Positions 33,250-45,857 are shown, counted from the first letter of the stretch. The stretch: DNA of 64,000 nt from Undaria pinnatifida (GCA_012845835.1 JABAKD010000003.1:1177984-1241983), one strand, 5' to 3'. Numbers and translations are program-made. Notes: generated by a model not told the origin, from the letters alone.

Positions 33250-34136
33250 GTCCAAAAACGCTGCCCCTCCAGCGGGGACGAACCCCTCCAGCGGGGACGA
33301 ACATGTGAAGCCTTCCAGAGGGAGACTCTCGAACCAAACTCAGACACCTTGTTAGGGGTTTTAGCTATATGAAAGAAACCCTCTAGCCGCGATTTATAGT
33401 TTTAGAACCCTCTCCAGGCGGTAAGTAAGACGAAAGTACCCTCTAGAGGGGAACCTTATATATAAACCCTGCGGCGAGCACGTACGTGTGAAATCCTCCA
33501 GAATCCCCCAGAGGGCACACCTCGAACACAGTAGTATAGGGAACTCTGTTAGGGCAAAAAGCCTCCAGCGGGGACGTGCGTGCAAAGCTGTCCAAAGGGT
33601 AAAACATATGGATATGTGTAGTCTAGGGGTCGACTCCCTCTAGCGGGGATTTGCATGCTTAGACTAACTCTTTAGCGGATGGCGCGATCACACCCTTCAG
33701 ATGGAAGGTTCCTAAACAAACCCAACCAGGGGAGGCCTACATGGGAAACCCTCCAGAGAGTGAACCTCACCTACCTTCTAGAATCTTAACGCCTTTACAA
33801 CTGGAAACCCGTTTTTAGGGGAAAATACTTGGAATTAGTGTAGGGAGGGATTTTATGCCCAAGAAGGAGTCAAAACAGTAAAATAAACACTCCGGCGGGG
33901 GTTTTCGTCCCCTGGAGGGTGCGTGAGGTGAACGCACCCTCTAGAAATAGAGGGGATTTTCCTAAACGAACCTCCCAACGTGAACTTCCAACACCCTCTT
34001 GGTCCTAGACTAGAGGGTTAAGTTATGGAATAAAGACCCCAGCGAAGATCTACCTGCTTAACCCTTTAGAGGGTGAGACGAAAGCACCCTCTAGAGGGAA
34101 GATTCCTAAACGAACCCTTCAGCGAGGACGTATGCT

Positions 34137-34205
34137 ACTAAGGTATTAGTGGGTGTTAATCCGTTCGACCACAGATGAAATGACAACCAATGGCCTGCCC
34201 AAAGC
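34137..34205 (-). mobile_element. Fragment of an S1 (TRIM-like) LTR
   Basis: AAGGTATTAGTGGGTGTTAATCCG...ACCAATGGCCTGCCCAAA is a diverged copy of the S1 LTR seen at 17270-17355 and 54946-55028. It stands alone inside the decayed satellite. Confidence 0.55.
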
Positions 34206-34429
34206 AAGCTTTTTAGCACTCTCGTGCACTTGGGACTTCCAGTGGGTGAATGAATCTCAAACACCCTCTAGAGGACATTTTCCGTTTTCTTCCTATGTTT
34301 TCCTTTGTTCGTGTTGCCCGCGTTCGTCTGAGGAAAGCAATAGCCCACGCGTCTGTCGATTCTGCCATTGCCGCTGGGTTTTCTGCAGTCCGTTCCCGTT
34401 TCCAGTCTTAAACTTTCGGTTTTGTGTCT

Positions 34430-34892
34430 TAGCATATTTCCTGGGGCTTCGTAGCCTCGCAGGGTAGAGGTATGGGAGTAGGTTTTAATTGTGGAGAGCC
34501 GCATCTTCGAGTCATATTCTAGACCGTGAAACCGGTGCTTCCCCGAATCGTCCATATTTCTTTTGCTTATACGGCTCATCGTGGGCTGGCGTTATGGCAT
34601 TTCCCTTGTAGCCCAACAAGGTATGGGATCTAGGATACGGAAATGGTATAAAGGGTTTCACACGCCTTTGGAGGCGTGTGCGTGAAAGAAACAAGGGAAT
34701 GGCAAACTGCGTTCATCAGTGCCTCGCGCTCAGCAGTTCCACCCGTGGCTAGTGGGAATAATTAGTACAATTTTTTTCTCTAATAATGCCAGTAAGTGAG
34801 CGACTAACGTTGAACCTGCCTATTTAATAGAAGTAGAGAGACCTGCAAGAGGATGGCCTGTGTCTGGAAATAGCGCCCAACCCTATAATATA
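34430..34892 (+). mobile_element. 3' end of a small LTR element (family S3)
   Basis: The left part (34430-34589) matches the internal region just before the 3' LTR of the S2 element (60640-60791), with GAGCCGCATCTTCGA, TTCCCCGAAT and GCTTATACGGCTCATC. The right part (about 34590-34892) matches the S3 LTR at 44665-44949, including a conserved 9-bp hairpin at 34659-34680. It is a truncated fossil: an S2-like internal tail joined to an S3 LTR. Confidence 0.65.
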
Positions 34893-35370
34893 GTCTAATC
34901 CGTTCATAACTGCAAAAATATATTTTTACAACACTTTCAAGTATTGTTATTAGTCTAATAGTTGTAGTTTGTCCCCAAAAGCCCGGGTGCAGCTCAAACG
35001 TAAAGAAAGACTCCAGCGAGGTTTTGCCAGTTTAGTACATGCCTAACCCTCTATTACAGAGGGTGATACGAAAGTACGCTCGATACACGGACATTTCCTA
35101 AACAACCACTCTCATAAACTATACGTGCGAAACCTTCCACGGGGTAAAAGTCAAATACCTACCGCCGTGTGTTGGCATGATACTTAGTTAGACTATTAAT
35201 AGTGATAGGTAGGTTATGGGTTGTAGTCAGGATGGTTTAGAAAAGGTAAAGGTTAAGCTCGCCACACTTACTTACTCCCACATATTTTCATGCACACCGC
35301 GTGTCAGCTCAACTCCTCCATCGTATTCGCGAAAAAATATACTCCGGAGTATTATAAAAATTATATGTAA

Positions 35371-35432
35371 GATGTATCACGCAGCTTGCAAAGATGAGTA
35401 TCGACTCTAACTTTGTCGAACTCACAGCTGAC
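35371..35432 (-). repeat. Fragment of the 345-bp dispersed repeat
   Basis: Reversed, it reads CAGCTGTGAGTTCGAC...ACTCATCTTTGCAAGCTG.GTGATAC, matching the first part of the copies at 941 and 31998. It is clearly older than those two. Confidence 0.6.
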
Positions 35433-35555
35433 GTGTTTTTTAGCGGTTTTCTTTTAAATACCCTGCGCGGGGTTGTGTTGGGGTAGAAACGTTCCAACGG
35501 GGACGCACGTGCGAAGCTCTCCAGGTGGTGAATCTCAAAGCACCCTCTACGACTC

Positions 35556-38500
35556 TACGACCTGCGACGACCTGCGACGACCTGCGACGATGCACGGTGC
35601 TATATCATAGCGCGGGAAAATTGGGACTGAAAAATCGAACAGTCGAAAAAACAAGTACCTGGCAAGTTTCTTTTTTTTGCATGATGTATGTTTTAGATTT
35701 TGGATCCAATCGATCGTTGAATGCGATCAGCGGCAAACGGCAGCCGGGAGCGTCTATGATCTATGATCTAGGTATCGCAATGCAAGCTTCTCACGCCAGG
35801 AACACGTCCTGCTGTACCCTTTGCACATAGGACAGATCACGCCACTACTGTGAACAAAACGGTGCAACGCAGCAGCAGCACTGCTTATCACCGACGTTGA
35901 ATCGAGTCAGCGTTTTACGCCGTTTCAAGCGATGACATGATTCATACTCCAACAAGAAAGATAACAGAGCAGGCCTGCTTTTGCGAGGGAGGGTTGCGTT
36001 GCAGCTGGAAAGTGGTGGCGGCTCGACGCTACAAGCCTATCGTAAGCAAGACGGGTACAGTACACACCTTATTCTCCTTCTTCCGTCTGCAGGGCGTGTT
36101 ACCGCAGGCTGTGCTCCTCGGACACAACAAAGCAGGCGTTGTGCATGTTGGTGATTTTCGGTGGAGTTCCACCCATTTATGGTGGCATTTGTGAAACGTG
36201 GCCAACGTTCCTCAAATTTCGCGCCCAGCCGCGACGCTGAGCTGTGAGCCCCAGACAGAACCACAACCAGACCGCGTGAGGTGCACCAGGCACCGCGCAG
36301 AGTCTTCAGCAGGCACGACCAAGGTGAGATTTGCACCAGTTCACTGAGTTGAGCAGCCTCTCAATCGATGCAAGCGGTCCTCTATGAGCAACCGCGGCTC
36401 TTGTGGCCGTTAGCGCGGTGGTAGAGAGCGCTGGATTTTTTTCCCACACACCACGAGGAAAATATGACAAAAGATCGCCCAATATTCAGATTGCCTCACT
36501 AAAATGTAGTGAAAATCAACTGTGAGCATGCAGGACTGATCATGTAATATCCGTGTACCACAACAAGCAGGGCTAGGTAAACACAGGACGGGTACGCCAC
36601 AGGCCCATCCTGCTTGTCGCGGGGCGACAAAAGCTGCGGGAGCGGTAAGACCACAGAAGAACCCCCGGGTCCCATGTGCCTTCGTTAAGAAAACAAAAAC
36701 AAATTTGGCGAAAACCAGTAGTAGTAGAAGATAACACACGACGCACCACACACCCCCTTGAACGAGTTTTAGAGCCGATTTTCTCCACAAAAAGAGGGCC
36801 CACGCAACGAAAATGCTGGCTTAGCACGAAGGATCTCGTCGAGAGCTTTCCATGGACGTATCGCTCGGCGTTTACATTGGTGTCGCTGTTGTCGAGAAAT
36901 CCATAATCGTGCTTGGGGATGTGTGTTATCTTGCGTGTTACGTGTTATAATTCGAAGTATAGAACACGTGATATAGAACCTCTTACTTACTCAGATGCCG
37001 GGACTCCGGAGGTCGCCTTCGGCATATTCTACCACCCCTCAGCCATCCTCAGCTTCAATTGCCGACAGTTTTTTTTCCCCGGAACGATCCTTCGTTTTCC
37101 CCTCTGTTTTACTTTTTTTTCCCGTTTTTTTTTCGTTTTCGAACCTGCTTCGTTCTCCTGCGTTAAAATACGTATGTATCTGGTATGTAAGTCTGGCTTT
37201 TCAGTTGTGAACTGTAGGTTTTCTCTTGATTTGTTTATAACTAATAATAATGCTGAATTTCCTTGAATTTTTTGTTTTATTTAACAGGTATTAAACCAAC
37301 TATTAATAATTCTTCCAATATGTCAACTGTCGTTTTTATTTGTGTACCTGGTATGTATGCGGTACACCGCGAAGTATGTGAAGGCACAAACCAAGCTCCG
37401 ATAGCGACAGTATCCACGTACCCCAAACACAGCAGAACAGCCTGCAATTGGCCCTGCACAGAGCAGCAAAGTACCTACCTAGCGCAGCAGTATGTTCGTG
37501 TTGACCAGACAGCAGCGTGCGACAACGCAGGCCAGCAGACAAAAACAAGTGTTTTGCCGAAAGCCACCATGTACGTACGATTATTTGCAATGCCCTTTCC
37601 CCCCCTTTGTTGTTGTCCTTGAGATAAAATGCGTAGTAACAAAATATATATTACAGCCACCAACAACTAGTAATTCAGATTTTCCACCCATCGGTATCCA
37701 ACACATCCAGTGTCCATGCCGATTCGTCGTCCCAAAGAGAAACGAATAAAGCCCTTTAGTCACAAACTCTGAGACAGACATACCTGGTACACCCTTTGGG
37801 ACTTCACACGCAAAAGTCGACGAAAAAAAGTGACGATGGCAGCATCGGCCACATGAAAAGCAATCCGAGTTGATGGTGGTGTATAGGACATGCGTTCGAA
37901 CTGCAACGCAGGAAGCTGTGAGGCAATCATGAGGGGTGACGATGCTCGGATTTCCTCAAGCTTTTCCTAGGCACTTGATTAGATCGCGCTCGTCGCTTTT
38001 CGGTCTGCATGAATGGGTCCCAAAAGATACAGGACATATACGGTATAATCATGCATGTGGCGTCCAGGCTGTTTTCCTGGAGCATGGCGGCGGGACACTT
38101 GGCACCATCAAAGTCGCAAGTTTGCACCTACAATCAAGCGTGGACCTCTGTCCGCTTCATATAACTGTTTTGTTTTTCCTTCCTGGGCGAGCGTATAGAG
38201 CGGCGAATGCCGTTCGCAGGACGAAGTGCCTTGTACATAAATACGGCAGTGCCCGTGTGCCCACCGCAACAAGGAACCAGGATTCAGGCGGGGTTCAGGA
38301 GAAATCGATATGAATGTATTGTCACCACCGCGGGCGAACGCACTTGCTCGCGCAACCCCAAGGGTAAGAGAGCCGGGTCCGGAACTGGTGGGACTCGAGC
38401 TATACATCGCGTCATCGTTCTCGACACGTGCAAAATAATAATCAGGCGTTGCAACGTCAAAAACCTATTACCTGCCGATAGTCTCACACGTTGTGTAAAG

Positions 38501-38821
38501 TTCCTAAACAGGAAGCCTCACGAACAAGGTCCCTTATCGTACGCTGCGGTACCTTGCGTCCGTCAAGGCACAGCCAATGTGAGTGAGTGAGCAGCACTTT
38601 AGTGCGCGCGGTGATTTGGTCACTTTGACACGCTGGTATAGTGAAGAAAGATTCGCACGCCATGGGACCGCTCACATGTTGCGCCATGGTCGTAGCGTTG
38701 AAGATGGAAACCCTACCAGCCGGTCGTAGCTTTCAACGTATAAAGGTTGTGCTTTCGCGGCAACGCCCCGCAACGTACCCAATGGACCACCGCCGTCGCC
38801 GCTGCCAGAGGCGGCGATACC
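35556..38821. other. Non-coding stretch upstream of the SAM-domain gene
   Basis: I see no supported gene. A short GACCTGCGAC tandem repeat lies at 35558-35590. At 36404-36440 a tRNA 5'-half-like piece (GTTAGCGCGGTGGTAGAGAGCGC) is followed by seven T's. The remaining frames are short and overlapping. Any promoter or upstream exons of the SAM gene would lie near 38.2-38.8 kb, but I cannot point to them. Confidence 0.4.
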
Positions 38822-41469
38822 ATGGGTATCGATCCGGGTGACCGTAGCCCCATGGACATAGGTTCGGTGATGATAGCCATAGGAGCAGACTGCGCCATGC
38901 TATACTTTCGTGCCACCGAACCCATGAACGCGACCGAGCAGCTGGCGTTGTTTCTTGCCTTTCACGCCGCTCTCGCAGGCATGTCCTCCTGGCAGTACCC
39001 GTTCGATGCTGTCAAAAAGGGAACGTATCACAGGATCATGTTGCCCCATCGCACCGGGATGGCCGGCTACGGGCCGCCGTATGTTATGGGCAAGAAGGAA
39101 TTCGACATGATGAAGCTCGCGCTGGGCAGCCGGCTTGAGGGCCAGCTCGAGATTCGTCAAATTATTGCCCGACCTGCTCTTCTTGCTGAAAGCGCGGCAC
39201 CCGGTCCTGCGGAGGGCATGGCACGGTTTGTGAACGAAATTGGAGGGGTTGTGACGGCCAACCGCAATATAGCCAAGCTCCAGCGACGGCTGCGTGTTGC
39301 GGGAAAGATTTTCAACACCGGCGCCGCCAAGGAGGAGGACAGGGAGCATTCGGCAATTATCGAGGACGAGTACCTGCAGTACGCTCGCCTGCCGGAAGCC
39401 CTGCTTTCCGCGAGAAACGCGGTGCTTGTGAGGTACATGGGTCTTAACTCTCCAGCTTTGGCCGCGGTAGTGAAGCGTGTCACCACCGGAGGCGGTACCA
39501 TCGGGGGTGATATCGCCGGGTGTAATACCACCACCGATGTCACTCGGCGTAGGGGTATGCGGGCGAGGATGCTGGCGGCGGAGGCCTGTGTCGCGAGGCA
39601 TCAGCACCAGGGCGGTCGTTTGTGGGAGGCCGTGAAAGAGCACGATGAAGCCCGGTCAGGAGCGTTCGTGGCAAAGCAAGCGCTGGTGGACTTAGAGAAA
39701 GGCCGCGAGAAACGAGCCAAGCAACTCATCGAACTCAAAACTCTGCTGGGGGAACAGACGCTGGAACGGCGGAATAACAAACAAGAACGAAAAAGGCTAA
39801 CGGAATTGGCGGAGGCGGCAAACAAACATGCCGATGATGAGAAAGGGATCGCAGAGGGTCACGAGGAAAAGTTGGAGCTGTTTCGCCAGGAGGTTGAAAC
39901 GAGGCAAAAGGGTTTTCAGGACGATCAAGAGGCGATGGAGAAAGAGATCAGCAAGATCCGGGACCCTGACGGCCGGTCTTTGAGGCAGACGGTGGCAGAG
40001 CTCGAAACGAAGAAGATGCGGCTGCAAGGAGAGCTGAAAGGGCTGACAAGCGGCACGAAAAAAATGAAAGCTCGCATCAAAGAGCTGGAAAGAAAGCGTA
40101 AGAAGGAGCTGCAGCGGCGTCGCCACCCAGAGGCGAATTTGGAGAGCGCTTCGACGGATAAATGTCCTAACCCGTCCCGGGTGCAGCACCCAACCCAGGA
40201 GCGGTTCGAGAGCAGCGGGCCGACTAGAAGAGGCGGTAGTGGAGTTAGGGGAAGGGGCGGCCGGGGACCTTCGGAGCCGACTTGTGCACAAAATCTCACA
40301 GTAGAAGCAGGGGCGGCGAGGAGCAGAGGTGCTGGATGCGACGACCAACTTGGCAAATTGCTTGCCAAGGCCTCACCTGTCGATTACTACTCCGGAAACT
40401 CATCTAATAGAGTCCCCTCGCCGAAGCAAGCGACGACAACCGTCTCCGGAATCGTTGACGGTCACGTAGAACGAAACGTGGGAGTTATCGGGCGGCCCAT
40501 TTCGACGCTCGCCAGCAAAAATAATCCAACCCTGACTCCCCGTGGGCAACCCCTCCGCGAGGCCGAGAATGGGCCTGGACGCGCGGTGCCTCGCGGCGTC
40601 CACCCGGAAGGAAGCGCTCCCCCCGGGGCTTCCTCGACCTCGGCTGCTGGGCTGCCGGTTGCACAGCCGCAGCCTTCTCGCGCACCCCCTAGCTTCGAGC
40701 ACTCGATTGCCGCCCGCGCGTCGCCGTTCCGCGCACCCCGGAGGTTCGATCGCGCGGTTGGAGCCGGCAGGCCTCAGGTCGGACATGCGACTGATGCGGC
40801 GACGTTGGACATGGAACACGAGGATGGGATATTTACCGCTAGGGATGTGCTTGGCGGTGGTTTCGGTGGCGGAGCTGTGAGTGGTATGTTTCCCGGAGTG
40901 GGCGAGGAAGCAAAGGGAAGCGATAACAATAACAAGAAGGTCAACATAGGAAATACCATTGACGGTGAAGAGAAAATTAAGGAGGAGGATGAGGATGACG
41001 GTCTACCTCGTACGCTGGAAGGTTTGCTGGTACGATGCGACTGCGTGCAACACCTTGAGCTGTTGAAAGTTAAAGGGATAACCGTGCGGTCAATCAAGAA
41101 ATTGACGCTGGACCAACTGAAAGTATATGGCCTGGATCAGGTGCGTTATTTTTACGTATGGCCTAGTATCGCACACACGTACAGCAGCAGCAGCAGCAGC
41201 AGCTCAGCGAACGTTGCCTCGTCGGTAAATCGGGGAGATTTGGCGATGTTTGCAGGCAGCCCAGAGCTGCCTACAAATAGAAGCACAACAACAACTGTAT
41301 TTTTGTCTATCGCTGGCGGCACCACACTTTGTACCACGAAACGCTGGCGAAACACGCCTATCAGAGTGGGAGCTGCCAACCGAAGGCGAAGCGAAAGCAT
41401 GACTTGAAAAATAGAAACAATAATTAATTTGTTTTGCGTCTGTAGGGCGTGCAATTAGCGCACGTTTGA
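38822..41469 (+). CDS. Coiled-coil protein with C-terminal SAM domain, two exons
   Basis: The long exon runs from ATG 38822 (context ATACCATGGG, A at -3 and G at +4) to 41140, 773 codons. It ends at a good donor, CAG|GTGCGT. Reading on leaves normal composition at once, whereas splicing to the acceptor TCTGTAG at 41445 adds GVQLAHV and a stop at 41467. That completes the last helix expected of a SAM domain, giving 780 residues. Residues about 1-270 are an alpha-rich region I do not recognise. Residues about 285-435 are a highly charged coiled coil. Residues about 435-725 are Pro/Ser/Arg-rich and probably disordered. Residues about 730-780 match the SAM fold pattern (LEGLLVRCDCVQHLELL, DQLKVYGLDQ). 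SAM domains are protein or RNA interaction modules, so an adaptor role is likely but unproven. Upstream exons cannot be excluded, since the frame is open for 25 codons before this ATG. Confidence 0.8.
41141..41445 (+). other. Predicted GT-AG intron of the SAM-domain gene
   Basis: Donor CAG|GTGCGT, 305 bp, phase 0, acceptor TTTGTTTTGCGTCTGTAG with a T-rich tract and TTAAT-type branch candidates. It contains a short CAG run (41182-41201). The intron is inferred from domain completeness, not from transcripts. Confidence 0.65.
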
Positions 41470-44400
41470 TATCAAGCGGGACGCGTTCTACTGTAGGCTG
41501 CACTCAATTTTCTAACGTGCAACATGTTTACCACCCCCCTCTGTTCTACCCTCTCCTTCCCTCGCCTCTGTGCCCCCTCCCCCCCCCCCCCCCCCGCCCC
41601 CCCCCTCCATCTCTTGAAAGGATGCCCGACGAAGGATAGTATATTCCATACGTGCGAAGGAAGACTCAAGTGCAGATGACTGCTTGTTCTGCCTTGATAA
41701 TAAATCAGATGTGGGTGGGCGAACAAATAAATGTAAACCTACGTTTGAACGAACAGCGAACGCAGAGTGCGCCTGTACGGACTTGATTAATGCAAAAGTG
41801 TGGGGTGTTTTGCATCTCAAGCCGCTCATCCATCCGCGCTGGGGCTAACTTCTATCCTCCCCGCTCTTTCATATGACCCCCTCCCCCCTCTCCTCCCTTC
41901 TCTTCCTCCCCGCTCCCCTCCCCTCCCCTCCCCTCCCCTCCCCTCCCCTCCCCTCCCCTCCCTTCCCCTCCCATTCGTCCCGTCCTCTCCCGTCCTCTCC
42001 TCGCCCCGCCCTCTCCGCCCTTCCTCCCCCTCCCCGTGACCGACCCGTGGCCCGTGGATCTACGTCGGCAGACAATGTTCTTTCCTTGCGGGCATATGCT
42101 GCTGTGCTCTAAGTGCAATACCTCCGTCGTTCTAAAGGCATTCAGCAATCAATGCCAATACTGCTGGGCGGAGATCAAAGAATGTCGAGTTCTGCCCTGC
42201 TCGTGAATCGATGCGCGTTTTCGGCTTCGTATACACCACTACTAGATGTGGACGGAAATGTATGAATCGTTTGTTACTTTTGTCTATCACCCAACGGTCC
42301 CTATATTTCCCTCCAGAGTGGTGGCCCCGGCACGCGCCTTCACCCTCATTGCCCAAACAACAGCCCTTGCCCGCGGTAGCTAGAACGACACTAGAAGCGG
42401 GGAATAGGGCGGGAGGTTGGGGGCGGGGGCGGGGGCAGGGGGGGGGGGTTGGGAGGAAGGGTGGGGTGGAGAAAAGGAGAGATACTGACCGAGGACGTGG
42501 TAGGGGAGGTACCCCCATTTTGTACTGGAGGTGCCTCCATTTTCGCTCCGAGCATCGGGTGACACATCGATGGCGGCAAATTTCGCGTCACACTAGAATA
42601 CGAAAAGTTGAGACTTGCCAAGCAATATGGTAGCCACTCGCGAGAGTGGCCCTGAACCGCTGAAAATACAGGCGCTACAAGTGCCCTCTCTGCCGTAACC
42701 TTGGTCTTGAGTGTCTTGGTCGGTACAATCTGTCTTGAAACGTATCCGATCCATGTAGGGATGTACTACTAATACTCCCGTCACCCCGTTGCCCTAACAA
42801 CGGCCTATGACTGTGTCGCTGGAACCCGAAGGAAGCAGAGTGGAGTGGGGGATGAGGGGCAGGGAAGGGTCGAAGAGGAGGGCAGGAGTGAAGCAGGGAG
42901 GAGTGAGGTAGGGAGGAGAGAGGCAGGGAGAGGAGCGGGGGAGCGGGAGCGAATGGGTGAACGGGAGGGGGGGGGGGACAATATATGGGGATGGATACAT
43001 TATCTGTTGGAATAGATCGATGCACGAGTAGCTTGTGCTTGATTGTGTTGTATTTACGGGACGTCGGTTATACCCTTTTTACGCGCCACCTACTCCCCAA
43101 CGTTGTCCAGAGCAGAAATCTCCTTCTGAATATTGCTGCGTGTTGCCGCATCCTTGCTCACAGCAGAAGCCTCCTTCCGAGTGTTGCAGAATGCAGTTGA
43201 TGGTTTGTGGTTGAAGGTTGATGCCACGACGCGCTCGTTCTTCTGCCTTTTGCTGCGGTGTCTTTTAGCTGTCTGCTTGTCGTTCTTCTTGACTGTTTCT
43301 GCTGTGTTTTTTAGGGTATCATGCGTGCGCCTTGATTTCCTTTAAATAAATTATTCGCAGAGTTCCCTCCAGTAATTAATCGGACGGACGTATTTATTTG
43401 GATTCCTTTCACAGAGAGCCCCAGTAAACTGAGGAACACGGGAGGTCGCAAACCGAGAAATTGTACGCGTATGTGGACAAATCATGATGCTGAACCCAAG
43501 GCACTCAAGAAGGTTGGAATTGGCGCAGGCCACCGGTTAGGGTGCCGGTTATCGCTACTCGACTTGCTTCAGTCATGTATGTTATTGACGCTTCGTGGGG
43601 TAGTAAAACTTCCACTGGAAAAAATATTGCAGCCTGCCCTGTGACCGCGGACTAGATTATGGCGATGAGTAAATGCGAAATCTCAACAATTCGTAGCCGT
43701 TTGAATCAATCGTTCGGGATCGGGTTGACGAAAAAATGATAGAAACTGGCGAGAGTCATGCCTGAATGGAAATTATTTACCAAGAAAAAGGGATTCAGAT
43801 AGGCAACAACAGTTTTGGTGATGGACTAGAGACCCCAGTATACTGGGGGAAGAATTTCAGTCAAGATCGAAAATGATAAAATACCCTTTCTGTTGGCAGT
43901 TGTCAGCGTTCTTACCAGTGCAGGCTTGGCGCTTGACTTCTTCGTGTAAGCAAAAACAATGTAGCTAGACTGTTCATAACTGTTGGAATAAAAAAAATCA
44001 CTCGACCTGTATTAAGCTTTTCGTAGTAGTACACGGTACACAGATCAACTGTAGAATGGGGGCAGGGGGGCGTCTCGTGTCGAATGTTTTTTAGAGACTC
44101 AGCCCTCAGGCTTTGATCGTTACTCTCCGAGGGACTTTCTCACCTACCTGTTTTACAACGTAAGGACCAACGCTCGAACGGGTAGGGCGGACCGTAACTG
44201 TACCAAGTCAGGCGGGAAGGCTTTGTTCTTATAGCCTGGGGTTGTGTTAGCGGATAAGGTTGCGTAGGTTTCACACTACCCGGAGCGATTACTTTCCGGG
44301 TGGCTATCTACACTGCACTTGATCCCCAGGGATCAGGTCGGATCGACATACTCACCCGTTGTTCGCAGACCACGGCAGCTTGAGGTGCTGTAGTTGCGGT

Positions 44401-44664
44401 GGCCGTCAGTGGTGTCATTGTCACGGACACCGAAGAACACGCCAGCTACGGCCGGATTGCGAATGCAATGAAGTTGACACACATGGATGAAAATACGGTG
44501 GTGTGTGGTGAGATTGAGCTTTACTTTTACCCATCTGCCGGAGGATTAAAGAAAAAAATGCCTAGACTATGTCTAGTCTAGACCTCGCGAATGTCCAATT
44601 CCCGATTTAACTCCGATCTCCAGCCATCTCGTTATCACGAGCAACGAGATTGGTTTAACGATAG
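41470..44664. other. Non-coding, homopolymer-rich stretch
   Basis: I see no gene. Poly-C lies at 41577-41606, (CCCCT)n at 41906-41962, purine/pyrimidine-biased tracts at 42408-42480 and 42833-42980. A 61-codon frame near 44399-44581 looks exon-like in composition (VTDTEEHASYGRIANAMKL) but has no partner exon. The palindromic CTAGACTATGTCTAGTCTAG lies at 44563-44582. Confidence 0.5.
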
Positions 44665-44967
44665 TGTTATGATATTCCCCTGGGAGCCTAACCAAGCGTA
44701 AGATAATGGATACGGCTGGATATAAAGGCTTTCACATGCCTTTGAAGGCATGTGCGTATATAGGAAAAAAGGGACGATGTTTTTTGCCTCGCGGAATTGA
44801 ACGTTATTCAGTTCGTACGTGGTGTGTGTGGAACTAATACAAGAGCTTATCCAGTACAAGTGAGTGACCAACGTGGAACCTGCCTAGTAGAGAAACCTGC
44901 AAAGAAAGGGTGGCCTGTGTCTGTAACAGCCCCTTAATCTTATTATACATGGCGTCGCCGGCAGGAC
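44665..44967 (+). mobile_element. 5' LTR plus primer-binding-like site (family S3)
   Basis: A 285-bp LTR runs from TGTTATGATATTCCCC (44665) to TTATTATACA (44949). TGGCGTCGCCGGCAGGAC follows immediately (44950-44967), one base from the site of families S1 and S2. It shares a 9-bp hairpin (44733-44754) with the S3 LTR at 34.6 kb. No coding part follows, so it is a fossil fragment. Confidence 0.75.
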
Positions 44968-45852
44968 GGGCCACGTAACAGGTAAGATCGTTTGGAAACT
45001 TAGAATTCCCTTCGTTCTGTGGGTGGCCTTTAGAAACACCAGGAATTCATCATGTTTTTTCCTGCAAGTTTTCCACACACAACGAACGGAGACCGTTTCT
45101 TGCCGGGAGCACTTCTCCTTACCCCTCCTACGAAGTATCTGCTTAAGGCGGGAGCTTTTCGACAACTAGATCTCCGCCTATACGGATAGAACCCCGCACG
45201 GCATTGGTCCGGACAATCACCGCACTTCGCAGTACATTCTGACCCCACCGCTGCATCACAAGACTATCTTCCCGGCAATCTCGACCACGGTCTTCGTGTC
45301 CTCCTCCTTGACAAAATAAGACAGAAAAGACCAAACACAACATGCATGTTCGGAGGCTTAGCACATGAAAGGCAGGTACGCATACATGGGCGGGGCGAGG
45401 GGGGGGTGCACCGGGGTAATTTTGTCATGCGTTTTTGTAGGCGGTCAGGCCATTGACCTCGCATCCCTACAATGCGAGGGAAGGGGGAGAGGGGCTTAGG
45501 CCACCGTGTACACGCGCACGCTTCAATTTAACAAGGTCAACTCTACGACAGAGGGGAGAGCAATATTTTAATAAACCCCTGAGATGATGCCTGGTGCCTG
45601 GTAACATGATGAAGATAAGAAGAAGACCTTTTCCACAAAATTAATCAAACGGACAAGCTCGTATTAGAGTCCGCGGGAGCGCTACGTACTACTGCTGTTG
45701 GCCTTGGCTTACAACCTGCGGCTTATCAATCGTATCCGCCCTGGATAGCTGAGATAGCCGATTTTGGCCGCCGTATATCAAACGGCCGCCTTGTAAGCTC
45801 TACACCTCTCTCACCGCCTTGTTACTTATCCACGCCTTATACAGGCCCAAGT
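44968..45852. other. Non-coding stretch
   Basis: This would be the internal side of the S3 LTR, but I find no domain and no matching 3' LTR. Minus-strand frames (44884-45165, 45030-45248) are short and unrecognised. Confidence 0.4.
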
Positions 45853-45857
45853 GCTAC

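Larger units (their letters stand above)
33250..35555. repeat. Decayed satellite based on CCCTCTAGAGGG-type palindromes
   Basis: A roughly 80-bp ideal unit can be read repeatedly: CCTCCAGCGGGGACG, then ACGTGTGAAACC, CTCCAGAGGGTGA, CCTCAAACACCCTCTAGAGGG, and TTCCTAAACGAACC. Copies are strongly diverged. They lie at 33255-34150, 34250-34280, 34990-35160 and 35470-35545, interrupted by small LTR-element pieces at 34137-34205 and 34430-34892. No reading frame is shared among the copies. Confidence 0.7.

Noticed and set aside
33250-34150. CRISPR-like array of CCCTCTAGAGGG repeats
   Set aside because: Spacing is irregular, repeats are diverged, several different cores alternate, and the window is eukaryotic.
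44399-44581. Exon-like 61-codon frame (VTDTEEHASYGRIANAMKL)
   Set aside because: Composition is plausible, but there is no partner exon, no clear splice pair and no family match.
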